The notes under the pieces were generated by a model. The model made no database searches. It was not told where the DNA came from and saw only the letters and a list, made by a program, of their open reading frames with translations. Below are positions 32,186-42,180 of a stretch of DNA of 57,700 nucleotides, one piece after another. The first letter of the stretch is position 1. Each line of letters opens with the position of its first letter. The stretch is from positions 1-57,700 of the forward strand of contig JACKDR010000036.1 in NCBI GenBank assembly GCA_020633495.1, given 5' to 3'. The position numbers were made by a program, and so were the translations under genes. This DNA comes from Kofleriaceae bacterium (lineage in GTDB: Bacteria > Myxococcota_A > Polyangia > Haliangiales > Haliangiaceae).

Positions 32186-32875
32186 ATGAGCTGGTTTGTC
32201 AGCTACGTCCGTTCGTCGGTCGGCGCCAAGCACGTCATGGCGGTGACCGGGCTGGGCCTGTTGCTCTTCGCGATCATCCACATGCTCGGTCACCTGGGCA
32301 TGTTCGCGGGACGCGACGCCTACAACCACTACGCGCACACGCTGCAGGGCCTCGGCGCCCTCAAGTGGATCGCGCGCGGCGGCCTGCTGTTCCTGGTCGC
32401 CGTGCACATCGGCGCGGGCGTCAGGCTGGCGTCGCTCAACCGCGCCGCGCGGCCGGTCAAGTACGCGGTCTACCGGACGGTGCGGACCCGGCCGTGGGCC
32501 AAGTGGATGCCGTGGACGGGCCTGCTGATCCTGGCCTTCATCGTCTACCACCTGGTCCACTTCACGTTCGGCCAGATCCAGCCCGAGTACTTCCACAAGC
32601 TCGATCCTCAGGGCCGCTACGACGCCTACACGATGTTCGTCCGCGGCTTCCAGAACACCGGCATCCTGATCTCGTACCTGGTGGCGATGGCGCTGCTGCT
32701 GCCGCACCTGGCGCACGGCATCTCCAGCACGTTCCAGTCGCTGGGCCTCAAGCACCCCAAGTACGACGGGCTGATCGACAAGGCCGGGCCCGCGCTGGCG
32801 GTGATCATGTTCCTCGGCTACATCGCGCCGCCGATCGCCGTCGCGCTGCACGTCATCAAGCTGCCCGGCGCCTGA
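32186..32875 (+). CDS. sdhC: Succinate dehydrogenase cytochrome b subunit
   Basis: In this 229-residue protein five hydrophobic helices carry histidines placed for two b haems: LLLFAIIHMLGHLGMF, LFLVAVHIGAGVRL, ILAFIVYHLVHFTFG, LLPHLAHGISS and IAPPIAVALHVI. This matches the single-subunit dihaem anchors of the Bacillus/Wolinella/Bacteroidetes type of succinate:quinone oxidoreductase, which need no SdhD. It anchors SdhAB and passes electrons to quinone in the cytoplasmic membrane. A GAGGATC Shine-Dalgarno lies 8 nt upstream of ATG 32186. First gene of sdhCAB. Confidence 0.9.
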   Translation: MSWFVSYVRSSVGAKHVMAVTGLGLLLFAIIHMLGHLGMFAGRDAYNHYAHTLQGLGALKWIARGGLLFLVAVHIGAGVRLASLNRAARPVKYAVYRTVRTRPWAKWMPWTGLLILAFIVYHLVHFTFGQIQPEYFHKLDPQGRYDAYTMFVRGFQNTGILISYLVAMALLLPHLAHGISSTFQSLGLKHPKYDGLIDKAGPALAVIMFLGYIAPPIAVALHVIKLPGA

Positions 32876-32909
32876 CGCGCCACCTCACCCTGGCCACACA
32901 GGAAGCGAC

Positions 32910-34838
<1,929 letters not shown>

Positions 34839-34851
34839 CGAGGACCCAGCC

Positions 34852-35637
34852 ATGAGCGACAAGCCCCTGAACCTCACCGTCTACGTCTGGCGCCAGAAGG
34901 ACGCCAAGGACGCCGGCGGCCTGGTCAAGTACGACGTCAAGGGCGTCAGCAGCCACGCCTCGTTCCTCGAGATGCTGGACATCCTCAACGAGCAGCTGAT
35001 CGAGCGCGGCGAGGAGCCGGTCGCGTTCGACGCCGACTGCCGCGAGGGCATCTGCGGCATGTGCTCGCTGGTCATCAACGGCCGGCCGCACGGCGGGTTC
35101 GCCGGCACGACGACGTGCCAGGTGCACATGCGCCACTTCAAGGACGGCGAGACCATCTACATCGAGCCGTGGCGGGCGTCGTCGTTCCCGGTGGTCAAGG
35201 ACCTGGTCGTCGACCGCAGCGCGTTCGAGTCGATCATGCAGGCCGGCGGGTTCATCACGAACAACTGCGGCTCGGCGGGGGACGCCAACGCGATCCCGGT
35301 GCCGAAGGAGCAGGCCGACCGCGCCTTCGAGGCGGCGGCGTGCATCGGCTGCGGCGCGTGCGTGGCGGCGTGCCCGAACTCGTCGGCGATGCTGTTCACC
35401 GCGGCCAAGCTGGCGCACATGCACTTCCTGCCGCAGGGGCAGGCCGAGCGCATGAAGCGGACCAAGGCGATGGTCGACGCGATGGACGCCGCCGGGTTCG
35501 GCAACTGCACGAACCACTACGAGTGCGAGGCGGCGTGCCCGAAGGACATCTCGCGCGACGTGATCGCGATGATGAACCGGGGCTACGCCAAGGCGTCGCT
35601 GACGTACCGCGATCCGGCCGCCAAGAGCGGCGAGTAG
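34852..35637 (+). CDS. sdhB: Succinate dehydrogenase iron-sulfur subunit
   Basis: In this 261-residue protein the [2Fe-2S] ligands are Cys63, Cys68 and Cys71 (DCREGICGMCSL) and Cys89 (TTCQVH). CIGCGACVAACPN provides the [4Fe-4S] set, and CTNHYECEAACPKDI completes the [3Fe-4S] set. It carries electrons from FAD to the quinone site. ATG 34852 is 13 nt after sdhA. The gene is followed by a strong hairpin that probably ends the operon. Confidence 0.95.
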   Translation: MSDKPLNLTVYVWRQKDAKDAGGLVKYDVKGVSSHASFLEMLDILNEQLIERGEEPVAFDADCREGICGMCSLVINGRPHGGFAGTTTCQVHMRHFKDGETIYIEPWRASSFPVVKDLVVDRSAFESIMQAGGFITNNCGSAGDANAIPVPKEQADRAFEAAACIGCGACVAACPNSSAMLFTAAKLAHMHFLPQGQAERMKRTKAMVDAMDAAGFGNCTNHYECEAACPKDISRDVIAMMNRGYAKASLTYRDPAAKSGE

Positions 35638-35642
35638 GCGGC

Positions 35643-35663
35643 GGGCCGGGCGCGGCCCGGCCC
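35643..35663 (+). terminator. Hairpin ending sdhCAB
   Basis: GGGCCGGGC, loop GCG and GCCCGGCCC form a 9-bp perfect stem 5 nt after the sdhB stop. There is no T-tract. Confidence 0.5.
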
Positions 35664-35729
35664 GACCCGCGGAGGTGGCGCGGCGGTGGCGCGGGGCTGC
35701 GGCTGCGCTGCCGGTGGCCGACGGGGCGC

Positions 35730-35757
35730 GGGCGGCGGGCGGCGGGCGGCGGGCGGC
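35730..35757. repeat. Heptanucleotide microsatellite (GGGCGGC) x4
   Basis: Four perfect GGGCGGC units lie just past the stop of the minus-strand LNS2 gene, in the convergent gap with sdhB. This is a simple slippage repeat and also a potential G-quadruplex, with many GGG runs on one strand. Confidence 0.7.
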
Positions 35758-35763
35758 GCGGCG

Positions 35764-36720
35764 TCACGGCGCGGCGGCGTGGTCGCGCAGGGTCGCGGCG
35801 TGGGCGACGTAGTCGGGCAGCGGGTTGGGTGCGGCGTGGCCCGGGCACGGCGCCGGTAGCTCGCCGTCGTCGTCGAAGACGATCCACGTGCGGGCGGGCG
35901 CGACGCCGGCCTCGGCGTAGGCGCACACGTCGGTGCCGGCGTTGCCGTAGGCCGCCGCGAAGACGAGCCCGGCGTCGCGGAGGGCGGCGAGGCGGGCGCG
36001 CTTCATCGCGCCGACGCCGCCGGCGGTGGGCAGCGCCTCGCCCCAGGTGTCCGCGGTGAGCAGCGGGCCGCGCGGGAAGCCGTGGTCGTCGAGCCAGCGC
36101 GCGGTCGAGGCGCGGAGCGCGGGCGGTCGGCCGGTGACGTAGACCACCAGGTAGCCCAGGTCGTCCCAGCGGCGGGCGACGTCGACGGCGCCGGGGCGGA
36201 CGTCGGCGGCGCCGCCGAGAAGATCCTCGAACAGCTCGCCGTCGTCGGTGGTCAGCGTGCCGTCGACGTCGAACACGACCGCGCCGGTGCCGGGCGCGAC
36301 CGCGCGGATCGTGCCGGACGCCCGCGAGCCGTCGCCGGGGACGATGACGTGGAACCGCTGCGTCCCGGGGCGCGCCAGCGCCGGGCGCGCGAACCTGACG
36401 CGGCCGTCGTCGTCGGTCGTCGCCGTTACCGGGGCCGACCACGGCCCGCACGCGCCCTCGCCGACCACCAGCGCGACCTCCTCGTGCTCCAGATCCTTGC
36501 GCAGCTTGCCGTACTGCAGCCGCGCCTCGACCTCGAACCCCGTGCCGACCGCGACCACCACGTCGCCGGTCACGTGGTGCGGGTCCCCCATCCGCTGCGC
36601 GACCCGGCCCCGAAACGGCCGCCGCGGCACCTCCGGCGCACACGTCACCGCCGGCGCCCGCCCGCCGCCGCAGCCTCCGATCCCCAGCGCCGCGACCACC
36701 GCCATCGTGCGCAACCGCAT
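35764..36720 (-). CDS. Secreted lipoprotein with lipin/LNS2-like HAD phosphatase domain
   Basis: This 318-residue protein has signal peptide MRLRTMAVVAALGIGGC with a lipobox-like end, so it should face the periplasm or surface. Residues ~45-135 form a beta-sandwich-like region (VTGDVVVAVGTGFEVEARL, GTQRFHVIVPGDGS). Residues ~140-310 are a HAD phosphatase: AVVFDVDGTLTTDDGE (DxDGT loop), YLVVYVTGRPPALRAST, KRARLAALRD and YGNAGTDVCAYAEAG. This DVDGTLT-x-x-D plus VTGRP combination is typical of the LNS2 domain of lipins and PITP/Nir proteins, which dephosphorylate or bind phosphatidic acid. Its promoter appears to include a REP palindrome: CTGACA within the repeat, 17 bp, TAGGAT, 5 nt, ATG. Confidence 0.8.
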   Translation of the reverse strand: MRLRTMAVVAALGIGGCGGGRAPAVTCAPEVPRRPFRGRVAQRMGDPHHVTGDVVVAVGTGFEVEARLQYGKLRKDLEHEEVALVVGEGACGPWSAPVTATTDDDGRVRFARPALARPGTQRFHVIVPGDGSRASGTIRAVAPGTGAVVFDVDGTLTTDDGELFEDLLGGAADVRPGAVDVARRWDDLGYLVVYVTGRPPALRASTARWLDDHGFPRGPLLTADTWGEALPTAGGVGAMKRARLAALRDAGLVFAAAYGNAGTDVCAYAEAGVAPARTWIVFDDDGELPAPCPGHAAPNPLPDYVAHAATLRDHAAAP

Positions 36721-36725
36721 GCCCC

Positions 36726-36754
36726 ATCCTACCGACCCCCGATCCGGGTGTCAG
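36726..36754 (-). promoter_or_regulatory. Promoter of the LNS2 lipoprotein gene with a REP-derived -35
   Basis: On the minus strand CTGACA (36749-36754, inside the palindrome 36745-36761), a 17-nt spacer and TAGGAT (36726-36731) end 5 nt before the ATG. CTGACA matches the TTGACA consensus at 5 of 6 positions. Confidence 0.5.
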
Positions 36755-36805
36755 ACACCCGGAGATCGGAAGGTCAGTCGGTACTCTCCGGGTGTCAGAC
36801 ACCCG
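36745..36805. repeat. REP-like palindrome pair upstream of the RAYT gene
   Basis: Two perfect copies of CGGGTGTCAGACACCCG (36745-36761 and 36789-36805) are 44 bp apart, both A-centred. The copies downstream of the transposase are mostly T-centred, so the two flanks are in opposite orientation. Confidence 0.85.
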
Positions 36806-36926
36806 GAGGGTGCACGGTCGCCGGACGATCGTGGACGGATGGCGGACGAGCTGTCCGGCGATCGGACGTTGTCGATGGAAGATCGCGGACTTGGCGCTGG
36901 AACGATGCGTGCTTCTGGTCGATGGC

Positions 36927-37880
36927 ATGGGGCATCCACTGCGCTGCTACTACCCGGGTGTGGTCTACGAGATCACGAGTCGCACGATCCAGGAGCGGTT
37001 CCTGCTCCGACCTGGGCCGCGGTCGGCCGAGATCATCGTCGGGGTGCTCGCGCGTGGTCTCGAGCTGCATCCCGAGGTCGCGCTGCACGCCTTCAACTAC
37101 CAGTCCGACCACTACCACATGATGATGTCCTCCTCGGATGGGGCGCGTCTCAGTCGCTTCCTCGGCTTCGTCAACGGGCGCGTCGCCTCCGAGATGGGAC
37201 GGCTGCATGGCTGGAGGGGACCCTTCTGGGCGCGGCGCGCTCGCGTGGTCCCGACGACCGACGACAAGGGCGTGATCGAGCGCCTCCGCTACGTCATCGG
37301 CCAGGGCGTCAAGGAGGGGCTCGTGGCCTCGCCGCGCGATTGGCCTGGGGCGTCGTCCACGTCGGCACTCCTGGGCGACATGACGGTCGAAGGCGTGTAC
37401 TTCGATCGCGACGCCGAGACACGAGCTCGACGCTACCGCGCGCTCTCTCACCCGCTCGAGTTCTCGCGGAAGATCACGCTGCGGCTCACGCCTATTCCGC
37501 CGTGGGCTCACCTGTCAGCCGACGAGCTGCGCGCTCGTCACGTGGCGCTCGTCGCGGGCATCGAGGCGACGGCCCTCCCGCAGGTCGTGGGGCCCGCGCG
37601 CTTGCAGCGCGTCGATCCACTGGCGCGCCCGGCGCAGCCCGCGCGATCTCCCGCGCCGCTGTGTCACGCCTCGGATCCGGCGATGCGTCGCGCCTATCGA
37701 TCCTTCTATCGGCGCCTGTGCGCGGCGTTTCGCGCCCTCTCGTCGCGCGTGCGAGCCGGCGAGACCGTCGAGCGCGATGAGTTCCCGCCCGGTTCGTTCC
37801 CGCCCAACCTCGCCTTCATACGTCCATCCGAGGGCGCGCGACCACCGTGGCTCGAACTCGCCGCGACGGGGACGACGTAG
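36927..37880 (+). CDS. REP-associated tyrosine transposase (RAYT, Y1/IS200-like)
   Basis: This 317-residue protein is of the Y1_Tnp family. It starts MGHPLRCYYPGVVYEITSRT, the usual RAYT opening. The metal-binding HUH motif is H62-Y-H64 (QSDHYHMMMS), and the catalytic tyrosine is Y122 in RYVIGQGVKEGLV, followed by the typical DWPGASS. RAYTs nick and rejoin single-stranded DNA at REP palindromes. Here a 17-bp palindrome flanks the gene on both sides. ATG 36927 is chosen from this alignment, because frames starting at 36792 begin inside a repeat. The C-terminal ~150 residues (YRSFYRRLCAAFRALSSRV) exceed the minimal domain and may bind DNA. Base composition is less GC-extreme than in neighbours, which fits horizontal origin. 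Confidence 0.88.
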   Translation: MGHPLRCYYPGVVYEITSRTIQERFLLRPGPRSAEIIVGVLARGLELHPEVALHAFNYQSDHYHMMMSSSDGARLSRFLGFVNGRVASEMGRLHGWRGPFWARRARVVPTTDDKGVIERLRYVIGQGVKEGLVASPRDWPGASSTSALLGDMTVEGVYFDRDAETRARRYRALSHPLEFSRKITLRLTPIPPWAHLSADELRARHVALVAGIEATALPQVVGPARLQRVDPLARPAQPARSPAPLCHASDPAMRRAYRSFYRRLCAAFRALSSRVRAGETVERDEFPPGSFPPNLAFIRPSEGARPPWLELAATGTT

Positions 37881-38313
37881 CGCTCGCCGAGGTCCACCGC
37901 GATGGGGCGGAGGACGCCCAGCGCCGTCAGCACACGAGTGTCTGACACCCGGGATCCAGTCGTGCGGACGAGCGGTCAGCTGTCGTACGGTCGAACGCGG
38001 GGCCGTCGTCCCATCGGTCGCGACGTCGCCCCGTGCCGGTCTGACGGCCGCGGGAGGTCGAGGAGTCCTCCATCGAGCGCCGCGTACGGGTGTCTGACAG
38101 ACACCCGTAGGACGTACGACGCCAGGGTTCGCCATCCCCACGGGTGTCTGACACCCGTGGGAGCGGGTGTCAGACGCGCGGGGTCCGGCCGGAGGAGGTC
38201 GAGACGTCCGCGCGGGCGCGCCAGATACGGGTGTCTGACACCCGGAGGCGGACCGGCGCCATCGTGCACCGTCGCCCCCGTACGGGTGTCTGACACCCGT
38301 ATGGGGGCGCGGC
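37881..38313. other. Non-coding region packed with REP-like palindromes
   Basis: The 433 bp between the transposase and the convergent PknK-like kinase hold no credible gene. They contain six copies of the palindrome in various states and a diverged ~141-bp tandem duplication, described separately. The sequence between 37952 and 38050 shows nothing recognisable. Confidence 0.8.
37935..38299. repeat. REP-like array downstream of the RAYT gene (six copies, BIME-like)
   Basis: Copies: 37935-37951 (one mismatch), 38087-38107 (expanded by 4 bp to a palindrome with 10-bp arms), 38141-38157, 38164-38180 (left half only), 38228-38244 and 38283-38299. The motif GGAGGTCGAG lies exactly 34 bp before the copies at 38087 and 38228. 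The following copies are 54 and 55 bp further on. The array is thus a diverged tandem duplication, period about 141 bp, of a two-palindrome unit. The last copy ends 14 bp from the kinase stop codon. Confidence 0.85.
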
Positions 38314-41300
38314 TCACGCGGCCGGCGGCGGGACGAGCATGGCCGCGAGGCGGGCGGGGTCGGTGACGGCCTGGCTGCGGAGCCAGTCGTCGGCGGCGGT
38401 GACGAGGTGGGCGCCGTCGCGGCCGAGGAGGAGGCCGAGGCGGCGGCGGGCGGCGGCGGCGAAGAGCCCGGCGTCGGCGGCCTCGGCGTGGCGCACCGCG
38501 GAGCGCAGGGTGGCCGCGGCGGCGGCGTGGTCGTCGCGCGCCGCCAGGACGAGGCCGCGCAGGAGCTCGGCGAGCGCGCGGCCGTGGGTGACCCCGAACC
38601 GGTCGATCTGCGCCGCGCACGCCAGGGCCAGGTTCGCCGCCGCGGCGCCGCGCGCCGCGATCGCCGCCGCGCCGCGCAGGTAGCGGGCCTCGATCGCGAC
38701 GATCTGCACGCGCATCACGCCCGACCGCTCGACGTGGCGCCACGCCTCCTCGACGCGCCGGTGGGCCTCGCCGCCCTGGCCCTCGTACAGATCCACGAAC
38801 GCGCGCCCCGCCAGCGCGTGGTAGTGGTGCAGGTGAAACCGCTCGTCCGGTCGCCGCGGCGGTCGCGCCGCGTCGATCTGCGCCCGCGACTCGCCCGGCT
38901 CGCCGCGCATCAGCGGCACCACGCTGCCCGGCCAGCAGCGCAGGTGGCGCTGCGCGTCGACGCTGCCGCCCTCGTCGGCGGTCCGCAGCCCCTCGGCGTG
39001 GACCTGCGCGAGCCGCCGCAGATCGCCGAGCCACCACAGCGCCGCCACCCGCAGCGTGTCCGCCAGGTCCAGCTGCCACCGCATCGACATCGACAGCTGC
39101 CGCATCATCGACGCCCCCGCCTCGAGCCCCGCCACGCCCTCGCGGAACCGCCCCGCCAGGTACGCGCCGGCGCCGCTGCCCAGCGCGACGAAGCCGTCGA
39201 CGTCGGGCTGCCCGAGCTGCCGCGCCAGCTCGGCGGCCCGCGACCGCACCTCCTCGAGCCGCGCCCCCGCCGCCGCCCCGCCGATCGCGACGTAGCCCAG
39301 CTCCATCCCCAGCGCCAGCGCGATCCGCCGCGGCTCCCCGGCGTCGAGCGCCAGCCGCAGCATGCGCGAGTGCATCGCCACGCCGAGCCGCGGATCCGCG
39401 AACGACAGGCCGCTGGCCAGCGACCACAAGAGGTCGAGCCGGTCGAGCGTCAGCTCGTCGACCTCGCCCTCGGCGCGGCTGACGAAGGCGAGGCCGCGCA
39501 GCCGCAGCCGCGCCCGCTCGGTCAGGAACGCCACCACCGGCCGCGTCGGCAGCGACTCCCCCAGCTCGCGCAACAGCGACGCCGCCGCGCCGAGCCCGCG
39601 GTCGAGCTGCCCGGCGCGCAGCAGGTTCTCGATCGCGAGCCGCTCCAGCCGTCGCCGCTCGCGACCCGCGGCCAGCGCGCTGGCGCCGCGCAGCTCCACC
39701 GCCGCCTCGACCAGCCGCCCCATCGCCGCCAGCGCCTCGCCGCGCCGCGCCAGCAGCGCGCACCGCCGATCATCCGGCAGCTCGGCGCGCAGCAGCGCCA
39801 GCCCCAGCAGATCCGCGGCGCGATGGAACGCGAGCCGCTCCTCGGCGCGCTCGGCGGCGCGCTCGGCGATCTCGGCGGCGCGCAGCCCGTCGCCCGCGCC
39901 CAGCCAGTGGTCGATCAGCTCCGGCTCGTCGACCCCGGCGCCGCTCAGGGTCTCGGCCAGGGACGCGTGGATCTCGCGCCGCCGCGCCTCCGACAGCGTC
40001 GCCACCACCGCCGAGCGGATCCGGTCGTGCCGCGCCTCGACCACCGGATCGGCGCCGCGCACGCGCACCAGCCGCTCGGCGCGCAACGCCAGCAGCGCCG
40101 CGTCGCCGTCGGCGATCCCGGCGGCGCGCGGCGCCACCGCCAGCCGCAGCGGCCGCGCCGCCACCGCGACCACGTCGAGCAGCGCCCGCGCGTCCGGCGC
40201 CAGCGCCGCCATCCGCAACCGCACCGCGTCCTCGACGGTGGCGACCCGCCCGGCGCCGCTGACCTGGGCCTGCGCGATCTCGCCCAGCAGCAGCGGGCTG
40301 CCCGCCGCGTCGTGCACCGCCTGGTCGTCGGCGTGCCCGGTCAGGTGCTGCCACAGCGCCCGCGCGTCGCGCTCGTCGAGCGCGCTCAGCGACAGCTCCC
40401 GCAGCCGCCCGGCCAGGCGCCGTCGCATCACCGCGAGCGCCGCGCCGTCGGCCACGTCCTCGGCGCGGTGCCCGACCACGACCAGCAGGCCCGGCTGCTC
40501 GGCGTCGTCGGGGGCGTCGAGCAGGTCGGCCAGCGCGGTCGCGCCGTCGACGTCGCCCCACTGCAGGTCGTCGATCACGACGACGACCGGACTCTCGGCC
40601 GCCATCGCCTGCAGGATCATCCGCAGCGCGCCCAGCGCGCGGCGTCGCAGCTCGCCTGGATCGGCGGGCAGCGAGCCCGGCAACGTGGGCACCACCATCC
40701 ACGGCACCCGCCGCAGCACCGGGAACAACCGCAGCACCGACGCGAGATCGCGCGGGCCGACCCCCGCCGGACGTCGCGGCCACGTCACCAGGTGCGCCGC
40801 GAGCTCGTCGATGACGCCGTCGAGCGTCTTGTACGGCATGGTCTCGCGCTCGAAGCAGCGGCCCTCGAGCACCACCAGGTCGTCGTCGTGGACCTCGTCG
40901 AGGAAGGCCCGGATCAGCGAGCTCTTGCCCATGCCCGACGCCCCGAGGATCACCTCGACGACGCTGCCGCGCCGGCTCGCCGCCAGCGCCTCGCGCAGCG
41001 CGCCCAGCTCGTCGCCGCGCCCGACGAACGGCGTCCGGTTGGCGTGCCGCGCGATCAGCTCGGTCGCCGCCGACGGCGCGCGCCCCAGCGCCGCCAGCAC
41101 CGCGTGGCCCTCGGGCCGCCGCCCCGGCTGGCGCTCGAGCAGCGCCATGCACAGCCGGTCGAGATCGTCGGGCACCGCCGGATCGAGCGCCCGGGGCGCC
41201 GGCGGATCCTCGACCCGCTTGCGCCGCAGCATCTCCGGCCGCGAGCCGACGAACGGGCGCCGCCCGGTCAGCGCCTCGTACAGGATCACGCCGACCGCGT

Positions 41301-41943
41301 ACCAGTCCGCCGCCGCCGACAGCGGCAGGTCGGCGGCCTGCTCCGGCGCCATGAACGCCGGCGTGCCGACGGCGGCGCGCTCGTGCGTGCGGTCGCTGCG
41401 CTCGACGTCGGCGACCAGGCCGAAGTCGAGCAGCACGACCCGGCCGGCGTCGTCGACCAGGACGTTCGACGGCTTGACGTCGCGGTGCAGCTTGCCGGCC
41501 TCGTGCAGCGCCAGCAGCCCGTCGGCGAGCTGGGCCAGGCCGTCGCGTAGGCGCGCCTCGTCGACAGCGGCGAAGCCGGCCGACGCGCCCGGCCGGGTCT
41601 CGTCGAGCGTCGGGTCGTGACCGGCGCCGCGCACCCAGCTGGTGAACGGCTGGCCGTCGACCAGCTCCATCGTGAACATCCAGTCGGAGCCGGCGGTCGA
41701 CAGCTCGTAGAGCGCGATCAGGTTGGGGTGCGCGAGGTCGGCGAGCGACCGGAACTCGCGCTTGAAGCGGAACAGGTCGCGACCCTCGGTGTTGCGCAGG
41801 CTCTTGAGCGCGACCTCGCGGCCGCGGACGCGATCGAACGCGCGATAGACCACGCCGGTGCCGCCGGACCCGAGCTTGCCGCGCAGCTCGTACCGCCCCT
41901 CGGGCGCCGTCTCGTCCGGCCTCGTCGGCCCGGCATCGTCCAC
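38314..41943 (-). CDS. PknK-like Ser/Thr kinase with AAA/STAND ATPase and TPR-like tail
   Basis: In this 1209-residue protein residues ~15-275 are a eukaryote-type kinase: glycine loop LGSGGTGVVYRAF, Lys47 in VALKSL, HRDVKPSNVLV, LLDFGLVAD and GTPAFMAPEQ. Then comes NRTPFVGRGDELGALREAL leading to a P-loop GASGMGKSS near residue 335 and VVVVIDDLQWGD (Walker B). From about 560 on, helical repeats resemble TPRs. This is the architecture of PknK/MalT-like signalling ATPases, but without the DNA-binding HTH of LuxR/MalT proteins. It is a soluble cytoplasmic kinase whose ATPase/TPR part senses a partner or ligand. GTG start with TAGGCT 6 nt upstream. It ends next to a REP palindrome. Confidence 0.9.
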   Translation of the reverse strand: MDDAGPTRPDETAPEGRYELRGKLGSGGTGVVYRAFDRVRGREVALKSLRNTEGRDLFRFKREFRSLADLAHPNLIALYELSTAGSDWMFTMELVDGQPFTSWVRGAGHDPTLDETRPGASAGFAAVDEARLRDGLAQLADGLLALHEAGKLHRDVKPSNVLVDDAGRVVLLDFGLVADVERSDRTHERAAVGTPAFMAPEQAADLPLSAAADWYAVGVILYEALTGRRPFVGSRPEMLRRKRVEDPPAPRALDPAVPDDLDRLCMALLERQPGRRPEGHAVLAALGRAPSAATELIARHANRTPFVGRGDELGALREALAASRRGSVVEVILGASGMGKSSLIRAFLDEVHDDDLVVLEGRCFERETMPYKTLDGVIDELAAHLVTWPRRPAGVGPRDLASVLRLFPVLRRVPWMVVPTLPGSLPADPGELRRRALGALRMILQAMAAESPVVVVIDDLQWGDVDGATALADLLDAPDDAEQPGLLVVVGHRAEDVADGAALAVMRRRLAGRLRELSLSALDERDARALWQHLTGHADDQAVHDAAGSPLLLGEIAQAQVSGAGRVATVEDAVRLRMAALAPDARALLDVVAVAARPLRLAVAPRAAGIADGDAALLALRAERLVRVRGADPVVEARHDRIRSAVVATLSEARRREIHASLAETLSGAGVDEPELIDHWLGAGDGLRAAEIAERAAERAEERLAFHRAADLLGLALLRAELPDDRRCALLARRGEALAAMGRLVEAAVELRGASALAAGRERRRLERLAIENLLRAGQLDRGLGAAASLLRELGESLPTRPVVAFLTERARLRLRGLAFVSRAEGEVDELTLDRLDLLWSLASGLSFADPRLGVAMHSRMLRLALDAGEPRRIALALGMELGYVAIGGAAAGARLEEVRSRAAELARQLGQPDVDGFVALGSGAGAYLAGRFREGVAGLEAGASMMRQLSMSMRWQLDLADTLRVAALWWLGDLRRLAQVHAEGLRTADEGGSVDAQRHLRCWPGSVVPLMRGEPGESRAQIDAARPPRRPDERFHLHHYHALAGRAFVDLYEGQGGEAHRRVEEAWRHVERSGVMRVQIVAIEARYLRGAAAIAARGAAAANLALACAAQIDRFGVTHGRALAELLRGLVLAARDDHAAAAATLRSAVRHAEAADAGLFAAAARRRLGLLLGRDGAHLVTAADDWLRSQAVTDPARLAAMLVPPPAA

Positions 41944-42180
41944 CGGGCGAGCCTACACCGCCCGCGGCCCCGCCGCCCCGCGGCCGGGAGCTCCCCCGGC
42001 GTCCGCCGCCGCGGCCGTGCAGAAGCTGCCGGCGCCTGCACCAGACGCGCAAGCCATGCCGCCGCCCGGCGCCGCGCGCCTTGGCCTCGACGACACGGGT
42101 GGTACGGTCGATGCAACTCGCACGATCGCCATGTCCGCGCGCTTCCAGCCCGGGCCGTCACGCCGAGGTGCCGCCTGGCG
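41944..42180. promoter_or_regulatory. Divergent promoter region between the PknK-like kinase and ftsH paralogue
   Basis: The minus-strand -10-like TAGGCT is at 41950-41955, ending 6 nt before the kinase GTG. On the ftsH side no convincing -10/-35 pair is visible. There are no REP copies or clear operators in the remaining sequence. Confidence 0.4.

Noticed and set aside
36792..36926. Earlier start for the transposase at 36792
   Set aside because: That start lies inside a REP palindrome, and the extra 45 residues do not match the family, which begins at MGHPLR-type sequences.
37881..38313. Small genes such as frames beginning MSDTR in the REP-rich region
   Set aside because: They are translations of the palindrome itself (GTG-TCA-GAC-ACC) and recur wherever the repeat occurs.
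38407..41550. Long plus-strand frame opposite the PknK-like kinase
   Set aside because: Low-complexity Arg/Gln/His/Pro composition with no domain, while the minus strand has a complete kinase and ATPase.
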